From positions 1,746,001 to 1,810,000 of the forward strand of contig NZ_RQHT01000014.1 of assembly GCF_004770905.1 (NCBI RefSeq): DNA of 64,000 nucleotides, written 5' to 3'. The first letter of the stretch is position 1. Every line of letters starts with the position of its first letter. Made by a program: the position numbers and the translations under genes. Under the pieces are notes generated by a model. The model was not told where the DNA came from, made no database searches, and saw only the letters and a program-made list of their open reading frames with translations. The stretch is from Leptospira bandrabouensis. Lineage in GTDB: Bacteria > Spirochaetota > Leptospiria > Leptospirales > Leptospiraceae. Shown piece after piece: positions 1-8,212 of this stretch.

Positions 1-318
1 GTATAAATTTCGTTTGCTGTGAAGGATTCCATTTTGATAATATCTAGGCGCAAAGTCGAGGACGGCAAACGATCCAGTTTCTATGACAATTTCGGTTCTT
101 AAAATATTCGTATTTTCTAAATAAACTTGTGAGGTAGAAATGATATTCGAATCAGGGAGTATCGAAAAATGTCCGCAATTTTTGTCCAATAAGGAACCGA
201 ATATAGGAGAACTATCAAAGTTCGGCCAACAGAGCCAAACTATTTCCGCTTTTGTGTTAATATGAGCGATATAACTTCCGTTACCGATAATTCCAGAATT
301 GTATTTATGATTTTTCAT
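1..318 (-). CDS. Glycoside hydrolase family 15-like protein, N-terminal part (cut by window edge)
   Basis: The ATG is at 318-316 and the frame stays open to the left edge, giving about 106 codons. The visible N-terminus carries GIIGNGSYIAHI (residues 9-20) and WLCWPNFDSSPIFGSLLD (28-45). This resembles the start of bacterial GH15 glucoamylase/trehalase-like proteins, which hydrolyse alpha-glucosidic bonds. The catalytic domain lies outside the window, so the substrate cannot be read. The start overlaps the end of the upstream trehalose synthase/phosphatase gene by 14 nt, so the two are probably co-transcribed. A trehalose- or glucan-degrading role would fit that neighbour, but this is inference. 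Confidence 0.8.
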   Translation of the reverse strand, partial: MKNHKYNSGIIGNGSYIAHINTKAEIVWLCWPNFDSSPIFGSLLDKNCGHFSILPDSNIISTSQVYLENTNILRTEIVIETGSFAVLDFAPRYYQNGILHSKRNLY

Positions 319-2491
319 TTGTATTCCTTGTTAAGTGGGAAATTAAATTGTGAATCCAAATTTGAACTTCTGCAGGTTGATTGAATCTGTATTTGGCAAT
401 GGTTTCCGATTTCCCAATTTTCACCGAAATTGCTGAGTCGGGTAACTCGCGGAACATATCTTCATCGGTTGTGTCATCACCAAAAACGTAAACGTATAAC
501 TCTGCATTGGGTAAGATTTGTTTTGCGGCTTTTCCTTTGCCAGTTCCATACTCTCTGACCTCGATGATTTTGTTTCCTCTTTGAACAAAGAAACCTGTAT
601 TGGAAGATATTTGAGATAACTCATCTAACATTTCTCTTGCTGCATTTAAACCTATATCGGGATCTGCATTTCGGAAATGCCATACAAGAGAGAATTCCTT
701 TTCTTCAGTGAAGGATCCAGGAACTCTTTTTGTAAATTCATCTAAATGGCTTTTGATTTGTTCTTTCCAATCTAAATTGGAAGTAAAAAGAGAGTTCCAC
801 TTTTCTCCATAAGGTGCCCTATGCCATGCTCCATGTTCTGCTACTAGGTGAATTGGCAGAGTTTGGAAATGTGTTTCTAAAAATTTTCTATCCCTACCGC
901 TGATGATGGCAAGTGAGATGGTTGGTATTTTTAGTAAGGTTTCGAGAGATTCCAATAATTCTTTTTTAGGTACGGCTAAGTGTGGAAGGGATTCGAAGGG
1001 TACAAGAGTCCCGTCGTAATCAAATATAATAAAAATTGGATGATTGTTATTTGGTAGTAGAAGTTGCGAAGAAGGTGGAATTGATTTTGTCTGAAAGGTT
1101 AAATTTTTCTTTGCATGTTCTTCGGTATCAGTAAAAATTTTTTTAGCCCATTCCATTACTGAATTTTCAGATAAACGGTTGATCATGATTTGGTTTCGAA
1201 AGTGGATTTCTTTCTCTTCCATTTCAATGGCTTCTCGAATTGCAATTGCCATCCCGTTAAGGTCATTGGGATTTACTAAGATTGCTTCTGGAAGTTCTGC
1301 CGAAGCACCGGCCATCTCACTTAGAACCAACATACCGCAGTTTTGTGAAACTAAAAATTCTTTGGCTACTAGGTTCATTCCATCGCGGAAAGGTGTTACT
1401 AACATAACATGTGTGTTTTTGTATAAAGGGACTAATTCTTCGAAAGGGAAACCTTTGTATTGGTATAAAATGGGTGTCCAATCTAAGGTACCGAAGGATC
1501 CATTGATGGCTCCCACCTTTTCGTCGATGGCTTTTTTCATTGATTGGTATGAGGAAACATCTGTCCTCGAAGGTACTAATACTAGGACAAATTTACATTT
1601 TTTTAGCCAATTAGGATTCTGTTTTAAAAAAAGTTCAAAAGCATTTAATCTTTGTAATACGCCTTTTGTATAATCTAGTCTATCGACTGATAGAATTTGT
1701 TTTAAATTTTTGTGGTTTTTGTTGATTTCGTTGGCGATGGTATCACATTCTTTTGAATTTGAATATTGGATAAAGTTTTCAACGTTGATACCCATTGGGT
1801 ATGCGCCAGTTTTTGTTAGGTGATTTTTATAGTAAATAATTCCACGTTCATTTTCTATTCCTAAACATCTTAATAAAGATCTAAGAAAATATTGTGTATA
1901 ACTTTGGGTATGAAATCCAATGAGATCGGCGCCTAAAACTCCAGTAAGAATTTTTGTCCGAAACCGTTCTGGCAACAAACGGAAAATTTCAAATGTGGGG
2001 AAGGGGATGTGTAGGAAAAAAGAAAGTGTTATGTTTGGGAATAAATTCCTTAATATTCCAGGCAGTAAAAATAAATGATAATCATGGACCCATACCCAGT
2101 CTCCAGGTTCATAAATGGTTTCTACAGTTTTTGCAAATTCATAGTTTGCTTCTTCGTATGAATCGAATGTGGTGTCTGAATATTCGCAATGGGCTGTAAA
2201 ATAATGAAATAGGGGCCAAAGAGTTTTGTTGCAAAACCCATTGTAAAAAGAATCAGCTAACTTTTGTTTAAGAAAAACAGGAATTGTCCCATGTTCTTCC
2301 CTCATTTTTTTAGCGTATGACTTTTGTTCTTTTTCGGGAATGGACTTTCCGGGCCAGCCCACCCAAACCACTTCATTCCCTAATGATTTCCAGTGAGAAA
2401 GAAAACTGGAAAGTCCTGTTGCAAGACCTCCCACATTGGGAGTCCCATCCCACTGGACTGGCAACCTGTTGGATACGAGGATCAGTCTCAT
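305..2491 (-). CDS. otsAB: Fused trehalose-6-phosphate synthase / trehalose-6-phosphate phosphatase
   Basis: This cytoplasmic two-step enzyme makes trehalose from UDP-glucose and glucose-6-phosphate. Residues 1-465 are a GT20 (OtsA) domain with NVGGLATGL (19-27), HDYHL (136-140), HIPFP (161-165), RLDYTKG (271-277) and FRDGMNLVAKE near 368-378. Residues 485-728 are a HAD phosphatase (OtsB) domain with the nucleophile motif DYDGT (491-495), the SGRD motif and GDDTTDED (671-678). At 728 residues it has the length of a full fusion, and all key motifs are present. It is followed on the same strand, with a 14-nt overlap, by a GH15-like gene. Its likely promoter lies in 2492-2640, where two inverted repeats occur. 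Trehalose made here would serve as osmoprotectant or carbon reserve. Confidence 0.95.
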   Translation of the reverse strand: MRLILVSNRLPVQWDGTPNVGGLATGLSSFLSHWKSLGNEVVWVGWPGKSIPEKEQKSYAKKMREEHGTIPVFLKQKLADSFYNGFCNKTLWPLFHYFTAHCEYSDTTFDSYEEANYEFAKTVETIYEPGDWVWVHDYHLFLLPGILRNLFPNITLSFFLHIPFPTFEIFRLLPERFRTKILTGVLGADLIGFHTQSYTQYFLRSLLRCLGIENERGIIYYKNHLTKTGAYPMGINVENFIQYSNSKECDTIANEINKNHKNLKQILSVDRLDYTKGVLQRLNAFELFLKQNPNWLKKCKFVLVLVPSRTDVSSYQSMKKAIDEKVGAINGSFGTLDWTPILYQYKGFPFEELVPLYKNTHVMLVTPFRDGMNLVAKEFLVSQNCGMLVLSEMAGASAELPEAILVNPNDLNGMAIAIREAIEMEEKEIHFRNQIMINRLSENSVMEWAKKIFTDTEEHAKKNLTFQTKSIPPSSQLLLPNNNHPIFIIFDYDGTLVPFESLPHLAVPKKELLESLETLLKIPTISLAIISGRDRKFLETHFQTLPIHLVAEHGAWHRAPYGEKWNSLFTSNLDWKEQIKSHLDEFTKRVPGSFTEEKEFSLVWHFRNADPDIGLNAAREMLDELSQISSNTGFFVQRGNKIIEVREYGTGKGKAAKQILPNAELYVYVFGDDTTDEDMFRELPDSAISVKIGKSETIAKYRFNQPAEVQIWIHNLISHLTRNTNEKS

Positions 2492-2544
2492 GTTTATAAT
2501 GGGATCAGAAGAATCAGATATGGCAAGGGGTTTCTTTAAAAAAA

Positions 2545-2559
2545 AAGATAACTTATCTT
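2545..2559. promoter_or_regulatory. 7-1-7 inverted repeat upstream of otsAB
   Basis: AAGATAA C TTATCTT is a perfect 7-bp inverted repeat around one base, 54 bp upstream of the otsAB start. Its size and place suit a dimeric regulator operator. No regulator can be assigned. Confidence 0.3.
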
Positions 2560-2812
2560 CTCTTTGCTTTTTAAATACATAAACGTATTAGACTATTTGA
2601 GAATGTAAATGGTTTAAAAAAAATATATAATGCAATCGGAAGCGTTGAACAAAATTATTCACGGAGTCTGATATGAATACTTACTTAGTAAAATGCAACA
2701 ATACTTCTGTTATATGGTGTTTCACTTCACTCTCTTTACCTATAACGAGTGGTTGGTAAGGCAATGCCTGCGTGTTCCCCGAATTTAATCTTTTCTTTTC
2801 TTTCATTATCCT

Positions 2813-2867
2813 GCGCCCCGGATCGACGGAGCGCCCTCGCCGACGGAGAGCCGGAAATGTGCGCCCC
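2813..2867. repeat. GC-rich dispersed element, copy A
   Basis: This is a sharply GC-rich 55-bp block in an AT-rich gap. It begins GCGCCCCGGATCGAC, contains GAGCGCCCTCG-type sequence and ends GCGCCCC. It aligns over its full length with copy B at 6255-6316, with shared ends and a shared core GCGCCCT. Copy B carries an extra internal segment of about 7 bp. Both copies are intergenic, which suggests a dispersed repeat. Confidence 0.6.
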
Positions 2868-2967
2868 AAAATCTTTTTTATACACTTGAACTTCTTCGAG
2901 ATAGGGATACTTGGAAAACCGTAAGTTCTTTGTTGTTTCTTAGGTTTTTCGAAAGTTCTGGTAATAT

Positions 2968-3648
2968 TTATTGGGACTCTAAAATTCCTTTATACCAAAT
3001 ATCTACGATTAATATACAAAGTCGTTTGTGTGATCCCCAAGGAAATTCACTGACTGTGATTAAAGAATGTGTGATCCCTTGGACTGCAATTGCCATAGAT
3101 CTTAGGATATCCTCATCACTCATATCGTTTCGAAATCGGACGGTTTTACGTTCCCAATCAATGGCAGCTAATAGTTGTTTTAGGTATGATTGTACGCTCA
3201 AAGAATCGACGAAAAATTTATCTTGGGAGTCTTCGACTGTGTCGGGGTTTAAATAAACAATTTTATATTTATCAGGGTATTTGAGCCAAAAATCGACAGT
3301 TTTCAGGGCGATCTTTTGGATCCGGGAACCTTTCATGGGTTTTTGCAAATCGAGTTCCACTTTACAACTTGCTAACAATTCTTTATAGATATCATCCCAA
3401 AGATGATGGAGAAGTGCCCTTTTGTTTGGGAAATATCGATAAAAAACCATCGGAGAATACTCGAGCGCTGCCATAAGTGTACGAATGGAAAGCGCAGGAT
3501 AACCATGTTCCAAAACCATTTTCCTTGCTACATCAATGACCGAGGTCTTTACTAAAAAATCCTTTTCTCGAGTAAAGGATACGCGTGATACATTTGGCTT
3601 AGATTTTATTTTTTTTTTCGAGGCAGGCTTTTGTTTGTCGGAAGGCAC
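2968..3648 (-). CDS. TetR/AcrR family transcriptional regulator
   Basis: This is a 226-residue DNA-binding regulator. After a basic, low-complexity start (residues 1-30), residues 34-80 form a typical TetR helix-turn-helix. The pattern is V-I-D-V-A-R-K, then a recognition helix ending in MVFYRYFPNKRALL (67-80). The remainder is a helical ligand-binding domain of unknown specificity. It lies downstream of a GMC oxidoreductase on the same strand after a 248-bp gap. That gap contains a near-palindrome (3829-3848) sharing a 13-bp core with the one upstream of the oxidoreductase operon. This suggests it controls both itself and the operon. Confidence 0.9.
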   Translation of the reverse strand: MPSDKQKPASKKKIKSKPNVSRVSFTREKDFLVKTSVIDVARKMVLEHGYPALSIRTLMAALEYSPMVFYRYFPNKRALLHHLWDDIYKELLASCKVELDLQKPMKGSRIQKIALKTVDFWLKYPDKYKIVYLNPDTVEDSQDKFFVDSLSVQSYLKQLLAAIDWERKTVRFRNDMSDEDILRSMAIAVQGITHSLITVSEFPWGSHKRLCILIVDIWYKGILESQ

Positions 3649-3828
3649 TCCTTAGATAAATGCCTAAATCTTTTCAAATCTTCAAGTGGAATTTAAGGCC
3701 ATTGGGGCCCGGTATTTGTGATCCTTCGGTGGACTTCCAAAAAGTTGGTAAAAGAATCACAACAATTCCAAGTGAAACGAAAATCTAAACATTGGCTTTG
3801 AATTCCCACTCCATGTTTTGGATACAAT

Positions 3829-3848
3829 AAATATACGCGTAAATATTT
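3829..3848. promoter_or_regulatory. Putative TetR operator upstream of the regulator gene
   Basis: The imperfect palindrome AAATATACGCGTAAATATTT is centred on ACGCGT. Its first 13 bases are identical to the first 13 of the perfect palindrome at 6021-6038. It lies about 180 bp upstream of the TetR start and just past the GMC stop codon. Autoregulation is inferred. Confidence 0.55.
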
Positions 3849-3896
3849 AATTGTAATTTATCAAAGTTTTCTTCTGTAAGATTCTCATGAAAAAAA

Positions 3897-5459
3897 TCAT
3901 TTCAATATTTCCTTCAAATGATCCGCTAAACGCAAACTAAATGCCATGATTGTAAAACTTGGATCCACCGATGGGCCTGTTGGGAACACTGAGGAGTCTG
4001 CTACGAATAGGTTCTCAAATCTGTGGACTCGATGTTCCGAGTTCACCACAGAATTTTTCGGATTTTCACCCATTCTACAACCACCAAATGGATGTGGAGC
4101 TGCCATGAGAAGTGAATGAGGACCTAAGTTTATCGTTTTTATTTTTGGTAAATCTCGCAGAGAAGTTAATCGAATTCCTGAAACGGTAGGAATCAAAACT
4201 TCTTTTGCACCAACAGCAAAATTCAAATGAACTTGCTTTTCTATAAGATCTAACATGACCTTCCTTGTTTTGGGACCATCCGGTGCGATAATCTTTTTAG
4301 TTTTCGATTTCCATTCGATCCTTCCAAGTTCTTCTTCTGGGTCGTCAATCCATCCAATTGTACCTCCTATATGATTTAGCGATTTCATCCAACGAAAGTG
4401 TTCCTCCCCAATGGAAGGTATCATAGAAGCTAAGGTGGCAGGTTGGAGTTGGTTTGCCATGAGCATAAAACCGCCTTCCTTGTAGTTCCCATTGGGAAAG
4501 AATCTTGCATTTCTAAATTCGTCGATACCAAAAGCAGCAGGTATGTTTCGGTAAGATATCATTTCTTCATCAAATAATGCATGCACCATTGGCGATGCAT
4601 TCATTCCGAAAAATTCACCTAACGCAGGTAAATCTTTTTTTAACCCATTACTAAGTAACAAAGCTGACGATTGAAAACCTCCAGCTGCAATTACGAAAAT
4701 ATCCGCATGGATTCTAAACGTAAGATCCATTTTTTTTCCAGAAGCTCTATTTTTAGGAGATGCAATTAATACCTTTGCCTTACTTCGTTTTTCTGTACGG
4801 ATAAGTTCAAAACCATCTGCTTCCATATCAGCAAACAATCTTCCTTGGTTTCGAATAAATTCATCAATATGGGTCACGAGTTGAGATTGTTTTGCCCCAA
4901 ATGCACAGCCTTGCATGCAGTGACCTGATTTTTGGCAGTTTTTACGGGCTTGCGGTACTGGGTGACCAGACCAACCTAAAGTATTCGATCCTAACCTGAG
5001 TTTCTGGTTCATTCGATTGTAGTATTCTTCTTTGGGAAGATGTACATTCAATCGTTCCTCTAGAACAGGCCAATAAGGTTTTAAATCAGAATCTGTATGG
5101 TTTCGGATTCCAAATTTTTCTTCCCAAAGATTTAATCTATCTACTGGGGTTCTATAACTGTCAGCCCAATAGTGCACTGATGCGCCACCAACATTGTTTC
5201 CATAGATAAGGTTAGCTTGGTAATTGGTATCCATTTGTAAATTTCGTTCACCTGAAATTTTACCTGCCATATTGAGTTCCCAATTGTCAAATGTGGCGGT
5301 TGGATAAAACCCTCCCTTTTCTAATATGATGGTATCGATACCAGCTAACAACAATTCTCTTGCAAGAGTAGCTCCACCGCAACCAGAACCAATGATACAA
5401 ACCTTAGTTCGGATTTCTTGAGATTCTTTATAATCTTTCCATTCCCAAATTGTTTTCAA
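3897..5459 (-). CDS. GMC family oxidoreductase
   Basis: This is a flavin-dependent alcohol/sugar/sterol-type oxidoreductase of about 520 residues. The FAD-binding GSGCGG is at residues 24-29, followed by the strand ending ILEKGG. A Cys-rich patch (NCQKSGHCMQGC) is typical of this subfamily. The C-terminal GMC domain contains HPFGGCRMG and a closing segment with FPTGPSVDPSFTIMA. I chose the TTG at 5459-5457: GGAAGG sits 5 nt upstream and the preceding gene stops at 5463-5461, which gives translational coupling. The same frame is open to an ATG at 5570, but that would overlap the upstream gene by 110 nt and has no Shine-Dalgarno. The upstream subunit-3-like protein is the likely partner. The substrate is unknown. 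Confidence 0.88.
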   Translation of the reverse strand: MKTIWEWKDYKESQEIRTKVCIIGSGCGGATLARELLLAGIDTIILEKGGFYPTATFDNWELNMAGKISGERNLQMDTNYQANLIYGNNVGGASVHYWADSYRTPVDRLNLWEEKFGIRNHTDSDLKPYWPVLEERLNVHLPKEEYYNRMNQKLRLGSNTLGWSGHPVPQARKNCQKSGHCMQGCAFGAKQSQLVTHIDEFIRNQGRLFADMEADGFELIRTEKRSKAKVLIASPKNRASGKKMDLTFRIHADIFVIAAGGFQSSALLLSNGLKKDLPALGEFFGMNASPMVHALFDEEMISYRNIPAAFGIDEFRNARFFPNGNYKEGGFMLMANQLQPATLASMIPSIGEEHFRWMKSLNHIGGTIGWIDDPEEELGRIEWKSKTKKIIAPDGPKTRKVMLDLIEKQVHLNFAVGAKEVLIPTVSGIRLTSLRDLPKIKTINLGPHSLLMAAPHPFGGCRMGENPKNSVVNSEHRVHRFENLFVADSSVFPTGPSVDPSFTIMAFSLRLADHLKEILK

Positions 5460-5460
5460 A

Positions 5461-6006
5461 TTAACCTTCCGTTTGATTTCTGTAGTAAATTCTAGATTCT
5501 GAAAGTTTTTCAGGGAATCCTCCATAAGGCCCCGAATAACCGATCTTTTGCCAAGAATCTTTTTGTCCATAATGGATAAGAAAACTAAGCATCCTGAGTG
5601 TGGAGAAAGCGGCTCGAACTGAAAGAGAAGAACTCTGCATACCCTTTAAGATGATTTCTTTTGCGGATTTGGAATCTAAATTGGAAAAGGTAGACCAATA
5701 CCCTTTGCCCAATGGGTATATTTCTACAAGTAAAATGGCACCCATAAATTCTGATTGGATGCTTTCATTTACAAAGAATAGTTCTTCATCTATCCTTTGA
5801 ATTAAATCTCTTTCATAAAGTTTTGATTGGAAAATTTCCTCTGGTAAGGTAGCTTTTAAATATTTTTCGATAACTCGTATTTGGAATTTCGATAAAAAGA
5901 GTGTCCTATTACTTTTTGTTATGAAGTGAGAGCCAAGAGCATAAACTCCCAGGAATCCGAAAGTTCCTAAAATAAATTTCTTTCTAGAAATTGCTAACTT
6001 GTTCAT
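5461..6006 (-). CDS. Gluconate 2-dehydrogenase subunit 3-like protein
   Basis: This is a 181-residue protein with an N-terminal hydrophobic stretch (residues 11-25) preceded by SRKKF. That resembles a Tat-type signal with a lysine in place of one arginine, so export is possible but unproven. The rest (about 40-181) is helical and ends with a GYSGPYGGFPE segment, as in small subunits that accompany membrane-bound GMC dehydrogenases. It sits immediately upstream of the GMC oxidoreductase, which argues for one two-subunit enzyme. A perfect 18-bp palindrome lies just upstream of the start. The family call rests on pattern and context, not on a search. Confidence 0.65.
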   Translation of the reverse strand: MNKLAISRKKFILGTFGFLGVYALGSHFITKSNRTLFLSKFQIRVIEKYLKATLPEEIFQSKLYERDLIQRIDEELFFVNESIQSEFMGAILLVEIYPLGKGYWSTFSNLDSKSAKEIILKGMQSSSLSVRAAFSTLRMLSFLIHYGQKDSWQKIGYSGPYGGFPEKLSESRIYYRNQTEG

Positions 6007-6020
6007 AATTCATGAGTTTC

Positions 6021-6038
6021 AAATATACGCGTATATTT
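6021..6038. promoter_or_regulatory. Perfect 18-bp palindrome, putative TetR operator of the GMC operon
   Basis: AAATATACG/CGTATATTT is fully self-complementary and starts 15 bp upstream of the subunit-3-like gene. It shares AAATATACGCGTA with the site upstream of the TetR gene. Its position over the likely core promoter suits repression. Confidence 0.65.
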
Positions 6039-6188
6039 TTCAAGTCAAAAAATGCATTTTCTGCTTGTGTGCTTTGTTTGATGAGAGTTTAGTCAGTATT
6101 TTTCCCAAAGTTCTTTTGGGTTGGCTTCTCTTTGAGGACAAACAATTCCAAGCATTTGCCTGTTTGGGATGGAATCAAAATGAGGAAA

Positions 6189-6216
6189 CTTTGGGGAGCA
6201 AAAAGGCTCTCCAAAG
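6189..6216. other. Stem-loop in the intergenic region
   Basis: CTTTGGGGAGC and GCTCTCCAAAG form an 11-bp stem with one mismatch around a 6-nt loop. No U-run follows on the plus strand and no adjacent gene ends here, so it is not an obvious terminator. Function unknown. Confidence 0.4.
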
Positions 6217-6254
6217 CTAAAAATGAAGGGATATGTCGTTTTATGGTGGAAAAT

Positions 6255-6316
6255 CGCCCCGGATCGACCAGCGAAGCGAGCGCCCTTGCCTGTGAAGAGT
6301 CGGACAAGGCGCCCCC
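6255..6316. repeat. GC-rich dispersed element, copy B
   Basis: This is the second copy of the element at 2813-2867, in the same orientation. It begins CGCCCCGGATCGAC, has the core GCGAGCGCCCTTGCC and ends GGCGCCCCC. It carries an extra GCGAAGC-type insert relative to copy A. It stands out in composition from its flanks. Confidence 0.6.
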
Positions 6317-6413
6317 ATAAAAGAAATTTACCTAAGTTTTTTGTCTTTCCCGAAAAACCCCTACGGGATTCCGATGGGGAAATCCTTTTCCAAACCCTTA
6401 AATTCCTTTCCCC

Positions 6414-6442
6414 TTGACAATCTGCCTAAATTCCAAATTCTG
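6414..6442 (+). promoter_or_regulatory. Candidate promoter of the DUF4321-rpsB operon
   Basis: A consensus -35 box TTGACA (6414-6419) is followed 16-17 bp later by a weak -10-like AATTCT (6436-6441). It lies about 30 bp before the first gene of the operon. The -35 is convincing and the -10 is weak. Confidence 0.4.
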
Positions 6443-6471
6443 ACAGGGAAGCTTGATAAAGGTGCTTTTGG

Positions 6472-6705
6472 ATGAACAAAACCCAAATCGGGAACCTACT
6501 TCTCGTGTTATTTTTGGGACTGATGGCGGGAGCTGTGGCAGGAGTGGTCCTTGACCGACTTCTTGGCACAAACTACCTCTCTCGGTATTTGTTTGAATCA
6601 CCAGTATCACTTGAGCTTTACATAATTAAAGTCGAGTTCCAGCTAACCCCTGCAAGTATCGTTGGTCTTGTAGCGTCTGGATATCTCGCACTAAAAAAGG
6701 GGTAA
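6472..6705 (+). CDS. DUF4321 small membrane protein
   Basis: This 77-residue protein has two membrane-spanning helices (about 7-29 and 58-74). The middle segment [18 protein letters not shown] matches the conserved part of DUF4321 proteins. Function is unknown. It sits 2 nt upstream of rpsB and is probably co-transcribed with the ribosomal operon from the TTGACA promoter at 6414. Confidence 0.75.
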   Translation: MNKTQIGNLLLVLFLGLMAGAVAGVVLDRLLGTNYLSRYLFESPVSLELYIIKVEFQLTPASIVGLVASGYLALKKG

Positions 6706-6707
6706 CT

Positions 6708-7610
6708 ATGTCAGTAATTTCCATGAAGAGTCTGCTAGAAGCAGGCGTACACTTCGGTCACCAAACACGTCGTTGGAATCCAAAAATGAGTCCTTATGTT
6801 TATACGGCTCGTAACGGAATCCATATTATCGACCTTCAAAAAACAGTTCAAAAAACAAAAGAAGCTTATGATGCTTTGAAAAAACTTACCGGTCAAGGTA
6901 AGAAGGTTCTTTTTGTGGGAACTAAAAAACAAGCTCGTGGTGCCATCGAAAGAGCAGCACAAGCATGTAACATGTATTATGTTTCTAACCGTTGGTTAGG
7001 TGGTCTTCTCACTAACTGGAACACAGTGAAAAAGTCTATTGCTCGTTTGAAAAGATTAGAGCAAATGGAAGAGAACAACTCTTTCGAACAAGAAGCTAGA
7101 ACTAAAAAAGAAGCACTATCTCTTAAACGTGAGTTAGAAAAACTCCGCCAAACACTTGGTGGAATTAAAGATATGGCTGTTGTGCCAGAAATTCTTTTTG
7201 TAATTGATCCTAAAAAAGAAGAAATTGCAGTCAGTGAAGCAAAAAAACTTGGTTTGAAAGTGTTCGCAGTGATTGATACAAACTGTGATCCAGAGCCAAT
7301 CGATTACCCAATTCCAGGTAACGATGATGCGATCCGTGCGATTTCTTTATTCCTCGATACTATGGCAAATGCTGTACTCGAAGGAACAGGTGGAGAAGTC
7401 ATCCAAACTAATTTTGCTGAAGATATGGACGCAGAACAACTTGCTCTTGAATACCAAGGTGAGTATGATGAGTCTGGAAAATTCATTATGGACGATGAAC
7501 TTCCTCCAGTGGCAAAAGACATCCCTGTGGATGCGGAAGCAGCAAAAAAAGCAGCAGAAGTTGCAGCAGCAACAGAAGCAACAGAAGCAAAACCTACTAC
7601 AGAAGGATAA
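6708..7610 (+). CDS. rpsB: 30S ribosomal protein S2
   Basis: This 30S subunit protein begins [20 protein letters not shown], the standard S2 start. It has the conserved VGTKKQA and [11 protein letters not shown] segments and later VIDTNCDP. At 300 residues it is about 50 longer than usual. The excess is a C-terminal acidic and alanine-rich tail (about 240-300) that is probably disordered. It heads the classic rpsB-tsf-pyrH-frr order. Confidence 0.98.
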   Translation: MSVISMKSLLEAGVHFGHQTRRWNPKMSPYVYTARNGIHIIDLQKTVQKTKEAYDALKKLTGQGKKVLFVGTKKQARGAIERAAQACNMYYVSNRWLGGLLTNWNTVKKSIARLKRLEQMEENNSFEQEARTKKEALSLKRELEKLRQTLGGIKDMAVVPEILFVIDPKKEEIAVSEAKKLGLKVFAVIDTNCDPEPIDYPIPGNDDAIRAISLFLDTMANAVLEGTGGEVIQTNFAEDMDAEQLALEYQGEYDESGKFIMDDELPPVAKDIPVDAEAAKKAAEVAAATEATEAKPTTEG

Positions 7611-7615
7611 TACTA

Positions 7616-8212
7616 ATGGCAGTTAGCTCCGAACAAATCAAAGATCTCCGCGAACGAACTGGTGCGGGGATGATGGACTGCAAAAAAGCCCTTGAAGAAA
7701 AGGGTGGCGATATTGAAAAAGCAGTTACATACTTAAGAGAAAAAGGTTTAGCGAAAGCAGCAAAACGTGCAGGTCGCGAAACTGGTGAAGGAAAAGTCAT
7801 CGCTTATGTTCACGGAACAGGAAAAACAGGAGTTCTTGTAGAGCTCAACTGTGAAACTGATTTCGTAGCAAACAATGAAGCGTTTGAAGCTCTTGGAAAA
7901 GAGATCGCTCTTCAAATCACTGCGATGAACCCACTTTATGTGAACGAGGAATCCATTCCTCAGTCAGAAATTGACAATGAGATGAGTGTGCAAAAAGCAC
8001 TTCTTGAAAAAGAAGGCAAAAAGGCAGATCAAATCGAAAAAATCCTTCCTGGTAAAATGAAAAAATACTTCGAAGAAATTTGTCTCATCCACCAAAAATC
8101 GATTCGTGACAACTCCAAAACCATCAATGACCTTCTCCAAGAAGCCATTGCGAAGTTTGGAGAGAACATTACAGTTGGTAGGTTCTCGAGGTTCCAAGTA
8201 GGTGGGAACTAG
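7616..8212 (+). CDS. tsf: Translation elongation factor Ts
   Basis: EF-Ts is the nucleotide exchange factor that recharges EF-Tu. The N-terminal module has [17 protein letters not shown], and the core carries the [10 protein letters not shown] motif around residues 80-90 that contacts EF-Tu. At 198 residues it is the short form, with a single core subdomain, compared with about 280 in E. coli. It follows rpsB by 5 nt and overlaps pyrH by 11 nt. Confidence 0.97.
   Translation: MAVSSEQIKDLRERTGAGMMDCKKALEEKGGDIEKAVTYLREKGLAKAAKRAGRETGEGKVIAYVHGTGKTGVLVELNCETDFVANNEAFEALGKEIALQITAMNPLYVNEESIPQSEIDNEMSVQKALLEKEGKKADQIEKILPGKMKKYFEEICLIHQKSIRDNSKTINDLLQEAIAKFGENITVGRFSRFQVGGN

Larger units (their letters stand above)
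2492..2967. other. Intergenic region upstream of otsAB with two inverted repeats and a GC-rich element
   Basis: This is a 476-bp gap between the end of the TetR gene and the start of otsAB, both on the minus strand. I see no convincing gene. It holds a 7-1-7 inverted repeat at 2545-2559 (AAGATAA-C-TTATCTT), a second one at 2574-2589 (AATAC-6 nt-GTATT), and the GC-rich dispersed element at 2813-2867. The two AT-rich repeats lie 55-100 bp upstream of the otsAB start and could be regulator sites, which is inference. A short minus-strand frame at 2681-2869 runs through the GC-rich element and looks spurious. Confidence 0.5.
6007..6471. other. Divergent intergenic region with operator, hairpin, GC-rich element and promoter
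   Basis: This is a 465-bp gap between the minus-strand GMC operon and the plus-strand DUF4321-rpsB operon. In order it contains an 18-bp palindrome (6021-6038), an 11-bp-arm hairpin (6189-6216), GC-rich element copy B (6255-6316) and a TTGACA promoter box (6414-6419). Several short frames cross it, but none has a ribosome binding site or a recognisable protein. Confidence 0.5.

Noticed and set aside
1179..1673. 164-residue plus-strand frame inside otsAB
   Set aside because: It lies wholly opposite a well-conserved enzyme gene, has no ribosome binding site and no recognisable protein pattern.
2681..2869. 62-residue minus-strand frame upstream of otsAB
   Set aside because: It begins inside the GC-rich dispersed element, and its Arg-rich N-terminus simply reflects that repeat.
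5460..5570. Longer GMC oxidoreductase start at 5570 or 5525
   Set aside because: It would overlap the upstream gene by 65-110 nt and lacks a Shine-Dalgarno. TTG at 5459 has GGAAGG and follows the stop directly. This remains uncertain.
6089..6417. Several short frames in the GMC/rpsB gap
   Set aside because: They cross the hairpin and GC-rich element, overlap one another on both strands and have no plausible start signals.
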